From Marinobacter subterrani (GTDB lineage Bacteria; Pseudomonadota; Gammaproteobacteria; Pseudomonadales; Oleiphilaceae): 64,000 nt of DNA. The stretch is taken from contig NZ_LFBU01000001.1 of assembly GCF_001045555.1 (NCBI RefSeq), positions 124,001-188,000 on the forward strand. Reading direction: 5' to 3'. This document shows positions 9,619-20,055 of this stretch, in pieces. The translations under genes were made by a program, and so were the position numbers. Each line of letters begins with the position of its first letter. The stretch's first letter is position 1. The notes beneath the pieces are model-generated. The model saw nothing but the letters and a program-made list of their open reading frames with translations, did not search any database and was not told the DNA's origin.

Positions 9619-10335
9619 TCAGGAAACGTTCCCGGTAACCCGGACGCGCTTGTTACCGGCAGCCACCGGCGTCGGCTCGCTGGCCTTGCGACGCTCTTTC
9701 AGGTGATTGTCGATGCCGTTCTTGAGGGCAATCAGCACACCCAGGCCAATAAACGCACCGGGTGGCAGCATCATGAACAGCATGTTGGGGTAGTTCTCAA
9801 ACGGGCGGATGACCCAGTCAGCGGCCCCCGGGCCGAGCAGCAGGTTCATATCCACAAAGAGGCTACCCTGGCCGATAAGCTCCCGCATGCCACCCAGAAC
9901 GATCAGGACAGCGAGGAATCCGACGCCCATCATTGCGCCGTCCAGCAGGGCGGGGCCCGGCGCATTCTTGGAGGCGAACGCATCAGCCCGGCCCAGAATC
10001 GAGCAGTTGGTCACGATCAGCGGTATGAAAATGCCCAGGATCTGGTAAAGCTCATAGGTAAACGCCTGCATCAGCAGTTCTGCGCAGGTCACGAACGATG
10101 CGATGATCATGACAAACGCCGGCAGGCGCACGGACTCACTGACGAAGTTGCGAATCAGCGACACGGCGAGGTTGGACCCCATAAGGACCATCAGGGTCGC
10201 CACTCCGAGGCCAATGGCATTGACCACCGTGCTGGTGACAGCGAGCAAGGGGCACAGCCCCAGAACCTGCACCAGAGCCGGGTTGTTGGTCCAGAGACCG
10301 TCGCGGATAATTTCACTGGAAGATTTGGTTGCCAT
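9619..10335 (-). CDS. rsxE: Ion-translocating oxidoreductase complex subunit E
   Basis: Integral membrane subunit of the Rnf/Rsx electron-transport complex, homologous to RsxA and NqrD/E. It has 238 residues with six predicted helices; [20 protein letters not shown] near the start is the family signature, and [11 protein letters not shown] is the paired cysteine-containing half repeat. It is encoded after rsxG with a 2-base gap. In SoxR-containing bacteria the complex keeps SoxR reduced; in marine bacteria it can move Na+ or H+ coupled to ferredoxin-NAD electron flow. Confidence 0.96.
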   Translation of the reverse strand: MATKSSSEIIRDGLWTNNPALVQVLGLCPLLAVTSTVVNAIGLGVATLMVLMGSNLAVSLIRNFVSESVRLPAFVMIIASFVTCAELLMQAFTYELYQILGIFIPLIVTNCSILGRADAFASKNAPGPALLDGAMMGVGFLAVLIVLGGMRELIGQGSLFVDMNLLLGPGAADWVIRPFENYPNMLFMMLPPGAFIGLGVLIALKNGIDNHLKERRKASEPTPVAAGNKRVRVTGNVS

Positions 10336-10337
10336 AA

Positions 10338-11039
10338 TCAGGAATGCTCCATGTTGGACGATTCGCCGGCAATCGCTTCCGGCGAGAGGGGCTCCTGCCT
10401 CGGATTCGGCGCTTCATTGAGCTGTTCCCGGATGATCTGTCGGTGCTCCCGGAAGTAGATCAACGCCTTCTGCACGGCCTTTACGACGGCCCGCGGGGTG
10501 ATTGTAGCCCCGGTAAACTGGTCAAACTGGCCGCCGTTCTTCTTCACGTTCCACTCACTGTGAGGCGGCTGGCCAAGCGTGCGACCTTCGAAGCTTTTGA
10601 TCCAGTCGGATTTCTTGGTCTCGATCTGGTCGCCCAGCCCTGGTGTTTCCTTGTGACTGGTTACCCGCACGCCCAAAATGGTGCCCTGCATATCCACACC
10701 AACCAGCAGGTGGATGTTCCCGGAGTAGCCATTGGGTGCAACGATGGGCATGATCATCCCGACAGGCTGGTCATTTTTCCGGGCAACCCAGACCGTGAGG
10801 GGGCCGGGCTGGCTCAGGCGCTCACTGGCGGGCAACTGCACGGTATCCTTGAGCAGGTCATTGGAAAGCTGGCTTTCCGGAATGATTTCGAACAGTGCCT
10901 GCGCTTCTGCACGCGCTGCCTGCTCAGCAATCCGCTCCTCGGTTGCCACCTGGGTTACCGCAATGGTGCCACCGGTGATCACCGCGAACAAGCCGAGGCC
11001 GATGGCACTGCGACGCATGGACTGTGCTATGGCTGCCAT
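10338..11039 (-). CDS. rsxG: Ion-translocating oxidoreductase complex subunit G
   Basis: Periplasmic flavoprotein subunit anchored by one N-terminal helix (about residues 10-30, [20 protein letters not shown]). It has 233 residues. The covalent FMN attachment motif appears as [12 protein letters not shown] near residue 178, matching the [ST]GAT-x-T consensus. [17 protein letters not shown] is the FMN_bind domain core. It lies between rsxD and rsxE. Confidence 0.96.
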   Translation of the reverse strand: MAAIAQSMRRSAIGLGLFAVITGGTIAVTQVATEERIAEQAARAEAQALFEIIPESQLSNDLLKDTVQLPASERLSQPGPLTVWVARKNDQPVGMIMPIVAPNGYSGNIHLLVGVDMQGTILGVRVTSHKETPGLGDQIETKKSDWIKSFEGRTLGQPPHSEWNVKKNGGQFDQFTGATITPRAVVKAVQKALIYFREHRQIIREQLNEAPNPRQEPLSPEAIAGESSNMEHS

Positions 11040-11042
11040 GGT

Positions 11043-12092
11043 TTATCCCTGATTTCCCGGCACACCGCGGCGGGCCTTGTGATGGCCATAGGTCCGCGGT
11101 GGTGTGTAGTGATCGATAAATGGCACGGCGAAGTTCATCAGCAGAACGCTGAACGCAACGGCATCCGGGTAGTTCCCCCAGGTTCGGATGAGATAGATCA
11201 GGATACCGATTCCCGTCCCGTAGACCAGCTTGCCCTGATGACTGGTCGCTGCGGAGACCGGGTCGGTGGCGATAAAGAACGCACCGAGCATGGTGCCCCC
11301 GGCCAGCAGGTGAAGCGATAGCGGCGTGTACAGGTCGGCATTGCTGCCAAAGGCCAGGCTCATCAGTATCAGCCCACCGAGAAAACCGGCCGGGATATGC
11401 CAACTGATGATGCGCAGCGCCATCAACCCCAGGCCGCCGGCAAGGAAGGCGGCATTGACCCACTCCCAGCCCCTGGCAATGCCCTCACCGAAGGTGGGGT
11501 GGGTAAGAACTTCCGCCGCCGTGTGGGTGGTGATCTTATGTTTGTATTCGTCAAGGGGCGTTGCCATAGTCCAGCCGTCGACAGCCGTTTGCTGGCCTGA
11601 GGTAATGGTTACCAGGGTTTCGCCGAAGCCTGGAGCACCTTGCCAGAGCAGGGCCGGTTCAGCCCAGTTGGTGGTCATGGCCACGGGAAACGACACCAGG
11701 ACCAGGGCATAACCCACCATGGCCGGGTTAAACGGGTTCGAGCCCAGCCCTCCATAGAGCTGCTTGGCGACCACGATGGCGGAGATGACCGCCACCACTG
11801 AAACCCACCAGGGGGTAAACTGAGACAAGGACAGGCCGAGCAGCAGGCCAGTGACGGCCGCGGTGTTGTCCCTGATAAAAAAGGCCACGGGTTTCTTGCG
11901 GAGCCGGAGCATGGCGGCTTCGGCGGCGACGGCGACGGCGATGCAGAAAACCACGTTGATCAAGTTGCCCCAGCCGAAAAACAGGGTTTGGGCAACCAGG
12001 CCGGGCAGGGTGGCAATCATCACCCACAGCATGACGCGGGAGGTCGGCCGGGCATTGCGGGCATGAGGTGAGGATTGTTGAACGAACGCCAT
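11043..12092 (-). CDS. rsxD: Ion-translocating oxidoreductase complex subunit D
   Basis: Large membrane subunit (349 residues, about nine helices) related to Nqr[21 protein letters not shown] and [20 protein letters not shown] are family signatures. A Thr in TMATPLDEY, near residue 178, is the likely covalent FMN site by comparison with RnfD. It is separated from rsxC by 18 bases and from rsxG by 3. Confidence 0.96.
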   Translation of the reverse strand: MAFVQQSSPHARNARPTSRVMLWVMIATLPGLVAQTLFFGWGNLINVVFCIAVAVAAEAAMLRLRKKPVAFFIRDNTAAVTGLLLGLSLSQFTPWWVSVVAVISAIVVAKQLYGGLGSNPFNPAMVGYALVLVSFPVAMTTNWAEPALLWQGAPGFGETLVTITSGQQTAVDGWTMATPLDEYKHKITTHTAAEVLTHPTFGEGIARGWEWVNAAFLAGGLGLMALRIISWHIPAGFLGGLILMSLAFGSNADLYTPLSLHLLAGGTMLGAFFIATDPVSAATSHQGKLVYGTGIGILIYLIRTWGNYPDAVAFSVLLMNFAVPFIDHYTPPRTYGHHKARRGVPGNQG

Positions 12093-12110
12093 GGGCTGCC
12101 TGATTCCGTT

Positions 12111-13937
12111 TTAAGGGTTGGACTGGGATTCGGTTGGCCGAGCCGCCAGTTTGTCTCTGGTCTCTGCCAGTGCGTCTTCGGCCCGCTTTACCCGGTCGAG
12201 GTTCTTGGCGACGGCCCGCTCCAGCTTATCGACGTTGTCCGCCTGCTGGGCTTTTGCTTCATCGAGCATGCCCTGCATGGTTTCCAGCTTGGATTGCGCC
12301 TGGCTCAGCTGCTTTTCAAGAGCTTCAAGATCTGGCTTGTCTTCGGCTGAATCGGCAGCGGGCTGTGGCCGCGATGCCTCGGTTTTTGCCTTCTTGCGTG
12401 CCAGGGCCTGCTCGACCAGAGCGGCCTTGGCGGATCGTTCATCAACGGCCTCGCCGTCTGCCGCTACTTGCTCTGCTTCGGCTTTTTTCCGAGCCTCGGC
12501 TTCCGCCGCCGCTTTTGCCCGTTCCTTCCGCCTGAGTTCTTTCTCTTCCTGCTCCCGCTCAAGGCGGGCCCGGCGGGCCTCAAAACGTTCCCGGGCACGG
12601 TCCGCTTTCAGCTGTTCTGCCCGCTGAACCCGAATTTCACCCTTGGCAAAGCGATAGTACTGCACCAGCGGAATCGAACTCGGGCACACGTAGGAACAGG
12701 CGCCGCACTCGATGCAGTCAAACAGGTTCAGGTGTTCCGCCTTTTCGAACTCTGTGGCTTTGGCGTACCAGAACAACTGCTGCGGCAGCAGGTCCATGGG
12801 GCAGGCTGCGGCGCACTCTCCGCAGCGGATACAGGGTTGCTCCGGTGGCGGGGTAGGTAACTCCCGGGCGGTTGCGGCTATGACACAGTTGGTGGTCTTG
12901 ATGACCGGCACGGCTTCCGTGGTGAGTGTGTAGCCCATCATCGGCCCGCCGAGCACCAGCCGGCTCAGCTTTTCCTGCTGAACCCCGGCCTGTTGCAGCA
13001 GGTATTCAATCGGGGTGCCCAGCAGTGCTTCAACATTGCCCGGTTCCCGCACCGCCTCGCCGGTGATGGTCACAACCCGGGCAATCAGCGGTGTGCCTTC
13101 AAGCACCGCATTTGCCACGGCAACGGCGGTGCCGATGTTCTGGCACATAACGCCAATATCCGCCGGAATGCCACCGCTGGGCACCTCCATGCCGGTCAGA
13201 ATCCGGATCAGTTGCTTCTCACCGCCAGACGGGTACTTGGTTGGAATGACCGCAATTTCGGTCTGGGTGCCTTCAGTTGCTATGCGCAGGGCGGCGATGG
13301 CTTGCGGTTTATTGTCCTCAATGCCGATAACGCACCGCTCCGGACGCAGAATCCAGGCCATGATTTTCAGGCCGGCGATGACCTGGTCGGCCTTTTCCCG
13401 CATCGTCATGTCGTCGGCGGTGATATAGGGCTCGCACTCAGCTCCGTTCAGGATGAGCGTGCTTACCTTGCGGTCCCGGGGCGGCCGGAGCTTGATGTTG
13501 GTGGGGAAGCCGGCGCCGCCCATGCCGGAGATGCCGGCTTCACGGATAATCTGAAGCACCTGGTCTCGCTCCAGAGCGCGATAATCGCTTATCGGATGTC
13601 GCGGACACCACTGGTCTTCGCCATCCGGTTTCAGGGTGATGCAGCGGTCCGACATGCCCGAAGGATGGGGAACCGGGTAGTCGGCAATACTCTCGATCAC
13701 CCCGGACGTTGGCGCATGAACGGGAACTCCCACGCCAGTTCCGATATCGGCGATTTTCTGCCCCTTCAACACCCGGTCACCCACTTTGACAATGGCTTCT
13801 GCAGGTTCTCCGATATGCTGCTGAAGGGGCAGGACCAGGCGTTCGGGGATGCCGGCGCATCGAATCGGTCGGGCCGTCGACAGGTCTTTGTGCTCCGCCG
13901 GATGAACCCCGCCGCGAAAATCCCACAGTTGTGTCAT
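12111..13937 (-). CDS. rsxC: Ion-translocating oxidoreductase complex subunit C
   Basis: Peripheral subunit with an NADH/FMN-binding Rossmann-like domain related to complex I NuoF. It has 608 residues. FPTNIKLRPPRDRKVSTLIL and GAECEPYITADD lie in the N-terminal half. Two 4Fe-4S motifs follow: CIRCGECAAACPMDLLP (about residue 367) and CIECGACSYVCPSS (about residue 407). After residue 430 comes a long charged Ala/Glu/Lys/Arg coiled-coil tail to the C-terminus, a region that varies in length among RsxC proteins. Its ATG overlaps the rsxB stop (ATGA). Confidence 0.97.
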   Translation of the reverse strand: MTQLWDFRGGVHPAEHKDLSTARPIRCAGIPERLVLPLQQHIGEPAEAIVKVGDRVLKGQKIADIGTGVGVPVHAPTSGVIESIADYPVPHPSGMSDRCITLKPDGEDQWCPRHPISDYRALERDQVLQIIREAGISGMGGAGFPTNIKLRPPRDRKVSTLILNGAECEPYITADDMTMREKADQVIAGLKIMAWILRPERCVIGIEDNKPQAIAALRIATEGTQTEIAVIPTKYPSGGEKQLIRILTGMEVPSGGIPADIGVMCQNIGTAVAVANAVLEGTPLIARVVTITGEAVREPGNVEALLGTPIEYLLQQAGVQQEKLSRLVLGGPMMGYTLTTEAVPVIKTTNCVIAATARELPTPPPEQPCIRCGECAAACPMDLLPQQLFWYAKATEFEKAEHLNLFDCIECGACSYVCPSSIPLVQYYRFAKGEIRVQRAEQLKADRARERFEARRARLEREQEEKELRRKERAKAAAEAEARKKAEAEQVAADGEAVDERSAKAALVEQALARKKAKTEASRPQPAADSAEDKPDLEALEKQLSQAQSKLETMQGMLDEAKAQQADNVDKLERAVAKNLDRVKRAEDALAETRDKLAARPTESQSNP

Positions 13938-14515
13938 CAGGCACTGGCTCCCTGGCGGTCGGTGGCAATGAGTGCGGGTTTGGGCGGCGTCCAGGTCCAG
14001 GTCCGGATATCGGGTTCAATGCTCACCATATCGATGCAATCAACAGGGCAGGGTTCCACGCAAAGATCACAGCCGGTGCATTCGCTCTCAATGACGGTGT
14101 GCATGTGTTTGGCAGCCCCAAGAATGGCATCGACCGGGCAGGCCTGAATGCACTTGGTGCAGCCGATGCATTCGTCCTCTCGAATCACGGCAACCCGCTT
14201 TACCTGCTCAACGCCGTGCTCCGCATCCAGCGGTTCCGGTTCCACATCCAGCAGATCGGCCAGGGCCTTGATGGTGGATTCGCCTCCTGGCGGGCACTTG
14301 TTGATGGCACCGCCTTCGGCGATGGATTCGGCATAGGGCCGGCAGCCCGGATAGCCACACTGGCCACACTGGGTCTGCGGCAGCAGAGCATCGATTTCGT
14401 CGACCAGTGGATTACCTTCCACCCTGAACCGTTCGGCGGCGAAGCCCAGCAGAGCACCAAAAACCAGGGCCAGGGCCAGCAGAACCACCACGGCAACAAG
14501 AACGCTTGTCCACAT
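13937..14515 (-). CDS. rsxB: Ion-translocating oxidoreductase complex subunit B
   Basis: Membrane-anchored ferredoxin-like subunit (192 residues). I start it at the ATG giving [13 protein letters not shown], which puts the membrane helix at the N-terminus as in relatives, rather than 22 codons upstream. A four-cysteine cluster domain ([16 protein letters not shown], about residue 49) precedes two 4Fe-4S ferredoxin motifs, [14 protein letters not shown] and [17 protein letters not shown]. It sits between rsxA and rsxC with translational overlap to rsxC. Confidence 0.96.
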   Translation of the reverse strand: MWTSVLVAVVVLLALALVFGALLGFAAERFRVEGNPLVDEIDALLPQTQCGQCGYPGCRPYAESIAEGGAINKCPPGGESTIKALADLLDVEPEPLDAEHGVEQVKRVAVIREDECIGCTKCIQACPVDAILGAAKHMHTVIESECTGCDLCVEPCPVDCIDMVSIEPDIRTWTWTPPKPALIATDRQGASA

Positions 14516-14558
14516 AACTGCTGCTCCTACTCCAGCCAATCCTGACCCTGCTGTCCGA

Positions 14559-15140
14559 TCAAATGCTGACCAGGCCGCCAAAGCCCATAAATGCCAGGGA
14601 CATCAGCCCGGCGGTAATCAGCCCGATTGCTGCCCCACGAAACGCCACCGGCACGTCAGAGACGGCGATGCGCTCTCGCATGGCGGCAAACAGGACCAGA
14701 ACCAGGGAAAAACCGACAGCCGCCCCAAAACCGTACAGAATCGACTCAACGAAGTTGTTGTTCTTGTTGATGTTAAGCAGCGCAACCCCGAGCACCGCGC
14801 AATTGGTGGTGATCAGGGGAAGGAAAATGCCAAGTACCCGGTACAGCAGCGGGCTGGTCTTGCGTACCACCATCTCCGTGAACTGGACGACCACGGCAAT
14901 CACCAGAATGAACGTGATGGTTCTCAGAAATGCGAGGCCCAGGGGCTCAAGCAAGTAGGTGTAGGCAAGGTAACTGCACACCGATGCCAGCGTCAGTACA
15001 AAAGTAGTGGCCAGGGACATGCCCATGGCCGTTTCCAGCTTTCCGGAAACACCCATGAACGGGCACAGGCCCAGGAACTGCACCAGCACGAAGTTGTTCA
15101 CCAGAATGGTGCTGATCAGAATCAGCAGATATTCGGTCAT
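14559..15140 (-). CDS. rsxA: Ion-translocating oxidoreductase complex subunit A
   Basis: Six-helix membrane subunit, homologous to RsxE, of 193 residues. It begins [20 protein letters not shown] and contains [14 protein letters not shown] and [11 protein letters not shown]; the two cysteine half-motifs form the membrane 2Fe-2S site in Nqr/Rnf relatives. It starts only 32 bases after metG, so the rsx cluster is probably cotranscribed from the metG promoter. Confidence 0.96.
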   Translation of the reverse strand: MTEYLLILISTILVNNFVLVQFLGLCPFMGVSGKLETAMGMSLATTFVLTLASVCSYLAYTYLLEPLGLAFLRTITFILVIAVVVQFTEMVVRKTSPLLYRVLGIFLPLITTNCAVLGVALLNINKNNNFVESILYGFGAAVGFSLVLVLFAAMRERIAVSDVPVAFRGAAIGLITAGLMSLAFMGFGGLVSI

Positions 15141-15172
15141 TCACCTTGCTCCATCGACCTTGCTGCTGGCCG

Positions 15173-17203
15173 TCACATGATTCGCATGCCGGGCGCGGCG
15201 CCGGTATCCGGCGACAGGATAAAGATATCCTTGCCACCGGGGCCTGCGGCCAGAACCATACCTTCGGACATGCCGAACTTCATCTTCCGGGGCTTGAGGT
15301 TGGCAACCATCACTGTCAGCCGCCCCTCAATGTCTTCCGGCCGGTATGCCGACTTGATACCAGCAAACACGTTGCGTTCGCCATGCCCCACGTCAAGAGT
15401 GAGGCGAAGAAGTTTGTCGGCGCCTTCCACATGCTCCGCTTTGACAATTTTAACAACCCGGAGATCCACTTTCGCGAATTCGCCAAATTCTATTTCATCA
15501 GCGATGGGCTCGATATTGGCAGCGGGCGCCGGCTTGCCCGTGGCTGCCGGAAGCTCTTCTTTTGAGGCGTCCAGCATCTTTTCGATCTGGGCCATGTCCA
15601 CCCGGCTCATCAGCGGCGTGAACTTGTTGATGCTGTGGCTCTCCAGACGCTCGCTGCGGTTATTCCAGTCCAGCTTGGCGCTCAGGAAGGCCTCCGCGGC
15701 CTTGGCTGTCTCGGGCAGCACCGGTGCCAGGTAGGTCATCAGCAGGTGGAACATGTTGATGGCGTTGGTGCAGATGGCCTGAAGCTTCTCGTCCTGGCCT
15801 TCCTGCCTGGCGATCACCCACGGCTGCTCGTCATTGACGTACTGGTTGGCAATATCCGCCAGCTCCATGATCCGGCGCATGGCACGGCCGAATTCCCGGG
15901 CTTCGTAGTATTCCTCGATGTCCTTGCCTGCGTCGATGAACGCCTTCAGCTTGCCGTGCTCGGTCACCTCGCCCAACTGGCCATCGAAGCGTTTGGTGAT
16001 AAAGCCAGCGCTGCGACTGGCAATGTTGACCACCTTGCCCACCAGATCCGAGTTCACCCGGGCAGCGAAATCCTCGAGGTTCAGGTCCATATCGTCCACG
16101 CTGCCGGTCAGTTTGGCTGCAAAGTAGTAGCGCAGGTATTCCGGATTCAGGTGGTCCAGATAGGTGCGGGCCATGATGAAGGTGCCGCGGGACTTGGACA
16201 TCTTCTTGCCGTTCACGGTCACAAACCCGTGGGCCCAGACCGCCGTCGGCGTGCGGAAGCCGGCGTCGTGCAGCATGGATGGCCAGAACAGCGCGTGGAA
16301 GTTGATGATGTCCTTGCCAATGAAGTGGTACACCTCGGCGGTGGAGTCGGCTTTCCAGAAGTGCTCGAAATCGATGCCTATCCGGTTACACAGATTCTTG
16401 AAGCTGGCCAGGTAGCCAATGGGAGCATCCAGCCAGACATAGAAGTATTTGCCCGGCGCGTCCGGGATCTCGAAGCCGAAGTAGGGTGCATCGCGACTGA
16501 TATCCCATTCCTGTAGCCCGGCGTCCAGCCACTCGGCCAGCTTGTTGGCCACCTGTGGCTGCAATGTGCCGCTGCGGGTCCATTTGGTGAGGAAGTCAGC
16601 GAAATCCGGCAGCTTGAAGAAATAGTGCTCGGACTCTTTCTCAATGGGCGTGGCGCCGGACACCGCCGAACGGGGGTTGATCAACTCCGCCGGCGTATAG
16701 GTCGCGCCACAGGCTTCGCAGTTATCGCCATACTGGTCGTCGGTTTTGCACTTGGGACAGGTGCCCTTGATAAACCGGTCCGCCAGGAACATGTTCTTTT
16801 CCGGGTCGTAGGACTGAGTGATCTTGCGCGTGGCGATGTGCCCGTTTTCCTGCAACTGGCGGTAAATGTACTCGGAGAACTGACGGTTTTCCTCTGAGTG
16901 CGTGGTGTAGTAGTTGTCAAAGCTGACATGGAAGCCGCTGAAATCTTCCTGATGCTCCTCACGGATACGATCAATCAACTGCTCGGAAGTAATGCCTTCC
17001 CGCTCGGCGCGGAGCATAATGGCGGTGCCATGGGCATCATCGGCGCAAACGTAGTAACAGTTCTGGCCACGCATTTTCTGATAGCGCACCCAGATATCGG
17101 TCTGAATGTATTCCAGCAGATGGCCCAGATGAATAGGGCCGTTGGCGTACGGCAGGGCGCTGGTAACCAGAATATCGCGCTGTTGCTTGCTCGCTTGCGT
17201 CAT
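15173..17203 (-). CDS. metG: Methionyl-tRNA synthetase
   Basis: Class I aminoacyl-tRNA synthetase charging tRNA-Met. It has 676 residues, the long form. HLGH is in [14 protein letters not shown] near residue 25. A zinc knuckle with [18 protein letters not shown] is at about residues 145-162, and [10 protein letters not shown] near residue 333. A C-terminal tRNA-binding (OB-fold, Arc1p-like) domain is at about residues 575-676 ([20 protein letters not shown]), the dimerising module of long MetG proteins. Divergent from mrp. Confidence 0.98.
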   Translation of the reverse strand: MTQASKQQRDILVTSALPYANGPIHLGHLLEYIQTDIWVRYQKMRGQNCYYVCADDAHGTAIMLRAEREGITSEQLIDRIREEHQEDFSGFHVSFDNYYTTHSEENRQFSEYIYRQLQENGHIATRKITQSYDPEKNMFLADRFIKGTCPKCKTDDQYGDNCEACGATYTPAELINPRSAVSGATPIEKESEHYFFKLPDFADFLTKWTRSGTLQPQVANKLAEWLDAGLQEWDISRDAPYFGFEIPDAPGKYFYVWLDAPIGYLASFKNLCNRIGIDFEHFWKADSTAEVYHFIGKDIINFHALFWPSMLHDAGFRTPTAVWAHGFVTVNGKKMSKSRGTFIMARTYLDHLNPEYLRYYFAAKLTGSVDDMDLNLEDFAARVNSDLVGKVVNIASRSAGFITKRFDGQLGEVTEHGKLKAFIDAGKDIEEYYEAREFGRAMRRIMELADIANQYVNDEQPWVIARQEGQDEKLQAICTNAINMFHLLMTYLAPVLPETAKAAEAFLSAKLDWNNRSERLESHSINKFTPLMSRVDMAQIEKMLDASKEELPAATGKPAPAANIEPIADEIEFGEFAKVDLRVVKIVKAEHVEGADKLLRLTLDVGHGERNVFAGIKSAYRPEDIEGRLTVMVANLKPRKMKFGMSEGMVLAAGPGGKDIFILSPDTGAAPGMRIM

Positions 17204-17400
17204 GGTGATGTCCGAACCTTATGTTGACACGGGTTGGAAAGACAAACGGGGTTCTGGCGGCGATGGCAATGGATTGCGCCAGATAAAGACCCCATATGGT
17301 CAGAAACGGGCACAGATGATACCTTCCGGGCAGATAATTTTCATCCGAATCACCCGTTTCCGTGCTTAAAATCGCGCATTAGCTTATTCCGGAGAACCCG

Positions 17401-18501
17401 ATGACACAGATTTCAGAGCAGGCCCTGCAAACAGCGGTGCGCGAGTACCGCGACCCGTACCTCAACAAGGACCTCTACGAACTGGGTGCAGTAAAATCCC
17501 TGAACGCGGACGACAGCGGAAAAGTGACCGTCATGGTCGAGCTGCCATATCCGTCGAAAGGCATCGCCGGTGCCCTGAAAGAAATCGTGACCCACGCGCT
17601 GGAATTTGTCGATGGTGTAGAGAGTGCCGACGTTCACGTAGGCCAGAAGATTCACTCTTATAAGGTTCAAAAAGACCTGCCATCGGTCCCCGGCGTCAAA
17701 AACATTATCGCCGTTGCGTCGGGCAAAGGCGGTGTCGGCAAATCCACCACCGCCGTCAACCTTGCCCTGGCGTTGCAAGCGGAAGGCGCCAGAGTTGGCA
17801 TCCTCGATGCCGACATCTACGGCCCCAGCATCGGTATGATGCTGGGTGTGCCCGAAGGCAAGCGCCCGGATACCCGTGAAAACAAATACTTCGTCCCCAT
17901 GGACGCTCACGGCCTCCAGGCCAACTCCATGGCCTTCGTCGTCACCGAGAAAACCCCCATGGTCTGGCGCGGCCCGATGGTCAGCGGCGCCGTGATGCAG
18001 TTGCTCCAGCAAACCCTCTGGAATGAACTCGACTACCTCATCGTCGACATGCCCCCCGGCACCGGCGACATCCAGCTCACCCTGGCCCAGAAAGTCCCGG
18101 TCACCGGCGCCGTCATCGTCACCACACCCCAGGATATCGCCCTGCTGGATGGCAAAAAAGGCATCGAAATGTTCCGCAAGGTCGAGATCCCCGTGCTGGG
18201 CGTGGTCGAAAACATGAGCGTCCACATCTGCAGCAACTGCGGCCACGAAGAACCCCTCTTCGGCCACGGTGGCGGTGCCCGCATCGCGGAAGAATACGAC
18301 ACCACACTCCTCGGCCAACTCCCGCTGCACATGACCATCCGCGAGCAGACCGACGGTGGTACCCCCTCGGTGATCGCCGAACCGGACTCGGAAGTGGCCC
18401 GCCGTTACCGCGATATCGCCAGAAGGGTAGGGGCTGAGCTCTCGACCCGCGAGCGGAACCTCTCCGGTTCAATCTCAAGCGTTTCGGTGACCGAGCACTA
18501 G
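17401..18501 (+). CDS. apbC: Iron-sulfur cluster carrier ATPase Mrp/ApbC
   Basis: P-loop ATPase that carries and delivers Fe-S clusters. The 366 residues include an N-terminal MIP18/DUF59 domain (about residues 5-80) and a ParA-like ATPase core. The deviant Walker A is SGKGGVGKSTTAVNLALAL near residue 103, and Walker B lies in YLIVDMPPGTGDIQL. The C-terminal CxxC of HICSNCGHEE is the predicted cluster site. A good CGGAG ribosome site precedes the ATG. Divergence from metG is a common gammaproteobacterial arrangement. Confidence 0.96.
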   Translation: MTQISEQALQTAVREYRDPYLNKDLYELGAVKSLNADDSGKVTVMVELPYPSKGIAGALKEIVTHALEFVDGVESADVHVGQKIHSYKVQKDLPSVPGVKNIIAVASGKGGVGKSTTAVNLALALQAEGARVGILDADIYGPSIGMMLGVPEGKRPDTRENKYFVPMDAHGLQANSMAFVVTEKTPMVWRGPMVSGAVMQLLQQTLWNELDYLIVDMPPGTGDIQLTLAQKVPVTGAVIVTTPQDIALLDGKKGIEMFRKVEIPVLGVVENMSVHICSNCGHEEPLFGHGGGARIAEEYDTTLLGQLPLHMTIREQTDGGTPSVIAEPDSEVARRYRDIARRVGAELSTRERNLSGSISSVSVTEH

Positions 18502-18817
18502 AGGCGGCTTAAAGAGGCGATTTCCCGGCTACTCGAGTCGTGAGGTTGGGATGCGCTGTCCAAGACTGCAGAAGGCCGTGGGCGGTCAATTCGAATGTCG
18601 ATTCGCGGGCGCAGGAAAAGCCGTCCAAAAATGTTGGAGGCCAAGGATGGCCGGAAACAAGCGCACATGGATGTGCTCGTAGCGGTTTTTGGACGGCTTT
18701 TCCTGTGACCGCAGCCCCCAAGCTCAAGCAAATAAGTAAGCTGCTGAAGCTTCGACAGACCTTCAGGGAACAGGTAAACTACGCCCCAATTTACCCAGTG
18801 GATACGAGACTTCGCCA
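18502..18817. other. 316-base intergenic region between mrp and dcd
   Basis: No credible gene. Its main content is the nested palindromic element at 18612-18705. The remainder has short open frames without family features or ribosome sites. A promoter for dcd is expected in the last 110 bases, but I see no convincing -35/-10 pair. Confidence 0.7.
18612..18705. repeat. Nested palindromic element: 20-bp perfect arms enclosing two small hairpins
   Basis: CAGGAAAAGCCGTCCAAAAA (18612-18631) and its exact complement at 18686-18705 form a 20-bp stem. The 54-base interior holds two more palindromes: GGCC-AAGGAT-GGCC (18639-18652) and GCACATGGATGTGC (18663-18676). Both small hairpins share a GGAT core flanked by different complementary arms. 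The RNA would fold as a three-way junction. T runs at both ends would also let it terminate transcription. It resembles multi-copy intergenic elements that I recall from Marinobacter and related genomes, but copy number cannot be seen here. Confidence 0.8.
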
Positions 18818-19384
18818 ATGAGCATCAAATCCGACAAGTGGATTCGCCGGATGTCCGAACAACACGGCATGATCGAACCGTTCGAAAGCGGACAGGTTCG
18901 GGAAACCGAAAAAGGCCGCGTGATCTCCTACGGCACCTCCAGCTACGGTTACGACGTGCGCTGCAGCAACGAATTCAAAATCTTCACCAACGTCCACTCC
19001 GCCACCGTGGACCCGAAGAACTTCGACGAAAACAGCTTCGTCAACTACACCGGCGACGTCTGCATCATCCCGCCCAATTCTTTCGCGCTGGCTCGCACCG
19101 TCGAATACTTCCGTATCCCGCGAAGCGTATTGACCATCTGCCTGGGCAAGTCCACCTATGCTCGTTGCGGCATCATCGTCAACGTCACCCCGCTGGAGCC
19201 GGAATGGGAAGGCCAGGTCACCCTCGAGTTTTCCAACACCACCAACCTGCCAGCGAAAATCTACGCCAACGAAGGCGTGGCCCAGATGCTGTTCTTCGAA
19301 TCCGATGAAATCTGCGAGACCAGCTATAAAGACCGGGGCGGCAAATACCTCGGCCAGACCGGCGTGACCCTGCCCAGGACATGA
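18818..19384 (+). CDS. dcd: dCTP deaminase
   Basis: Deaminates dCTP to dUTP for thymidylate synthesis. It has 188 residues. The N-terminus [19 protein letters not shown] and [15 protein letters not shown] are strong family signatures. The active-site stretch reads [20 protein letters not shown] followed by VTLEFSNTT with its catalytic Glu. The last codons overlap the following DUF416 gene by 4 bases, suggesting coupling. Confidence 0.96.
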   Translation: MSIKSDKWIRRMSEQHGMIEPFESGQVRETEKGRVISYGTSSYGYDVRCSNEFKIFTNVHSATVDPKNFDENSFVNYTGDVCIIPPNSFALARTVEYFRIPRSVLTICLGKSTYARCGIIVNVTPLEPEWEGQVTLEFSNTTNLPAKIYANEGVAQMLFFESDEICETSYKDRGGKYLGQTGVTLPRT

Positions 19385-19980
19385 ACGCCAACCAGTTTCT
19401 TAAAGCCGTTTCACAGCTGCAGGGCTGGCGCGAGTGCGCCTTCCTGCTGGCGCTCGCTGAGCGCTCATTTCCCAACTACGCGCTGTTTGCCGACGCCGTC
19501 GGCCTGAAAACAGGAGCCAAGATGCGCCAGTTGCTGGATCTTGCCTGGGGCATGCTCCAGAAAGATGTCTCGGAATCCGCCATTCCCCAGTTGCTGGCGA
19601 AGCTGGAGACACTGTCCCCGGATGTCGAAGCCTACGATGCCTACGGCGTTTACCCGGCCTTCGATTTCTGCCAACTGCTGGAACAGGCTCTGCTGAACCG
19701 CCTGAACCCGGGCAAACACCGGGCAACCGATGCCTCCCAGATGGCCACAGCCACCGTGATGGACTTCATTGAGCTGTCAGAAGGTGAGGATCTCGGCGAA
19801 GACGAGCTGGTCAGGGTTCTGGATCAGCACCCCCTGATGAAAGAAGACAAGACCTTCCAGCGGGATCTGGTGCTCGACCTGAAGCGCCAGCGCACGCCCA
19901 CGGAACAGTTCGTGGCCCGGTTGAGGAAAGACTCCGCCAACGATGGCGTCAGCAACCTGGGAATCTCGCTCAACGAGTAA
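19381..19980 (+). CDS. YjaG-family (DUF416) protein
   Basis: A 199-residue soluble, mostly helical protein starting [33 protein letters not shown], matching the DUF416/YjaG family (about 195 residues). No catalytic motif is visible and the family has no established biochemical role. The acidic segment [13 protein letters not shown] lies near residue 135. It overlaps dcd and precedes avtA by 75 bases. I cannot assign a function. Confidence 0.8.
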   Translation: MNANQFLKAVSQLQGWRECAFLLALAERSFPNYALFADAVGLKTGAKMRQLLDLAWGMLQKDVSESAIPQLLAKLETLSPDVEAYDAYGVYPAFDFCQLLEQALLNRLNPGKHRATDASQMATATVMDFIELSEGEDLGEDELVRVLDQHPLMKEDKTFQRDLVLDLKRQRTPTEQFVARLRKDSANDGVSNLGISLNE

Positions 19981-20055
19981 ACGCCGGGCGCCCGGGCAGG
20001 CTACACTTGCGGTAGTACCCGTTGCTTTCAGGCTTGGTTCGATGGATTTTACCCG

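Noticed and set aside
18540..18821. 93-residue open frame across the palindromic element between mrp and dcd
   Set aside because: It spans the inverted repeat, has no ribosome site and no similarity that I recognise; the region is better explained as non-coding.
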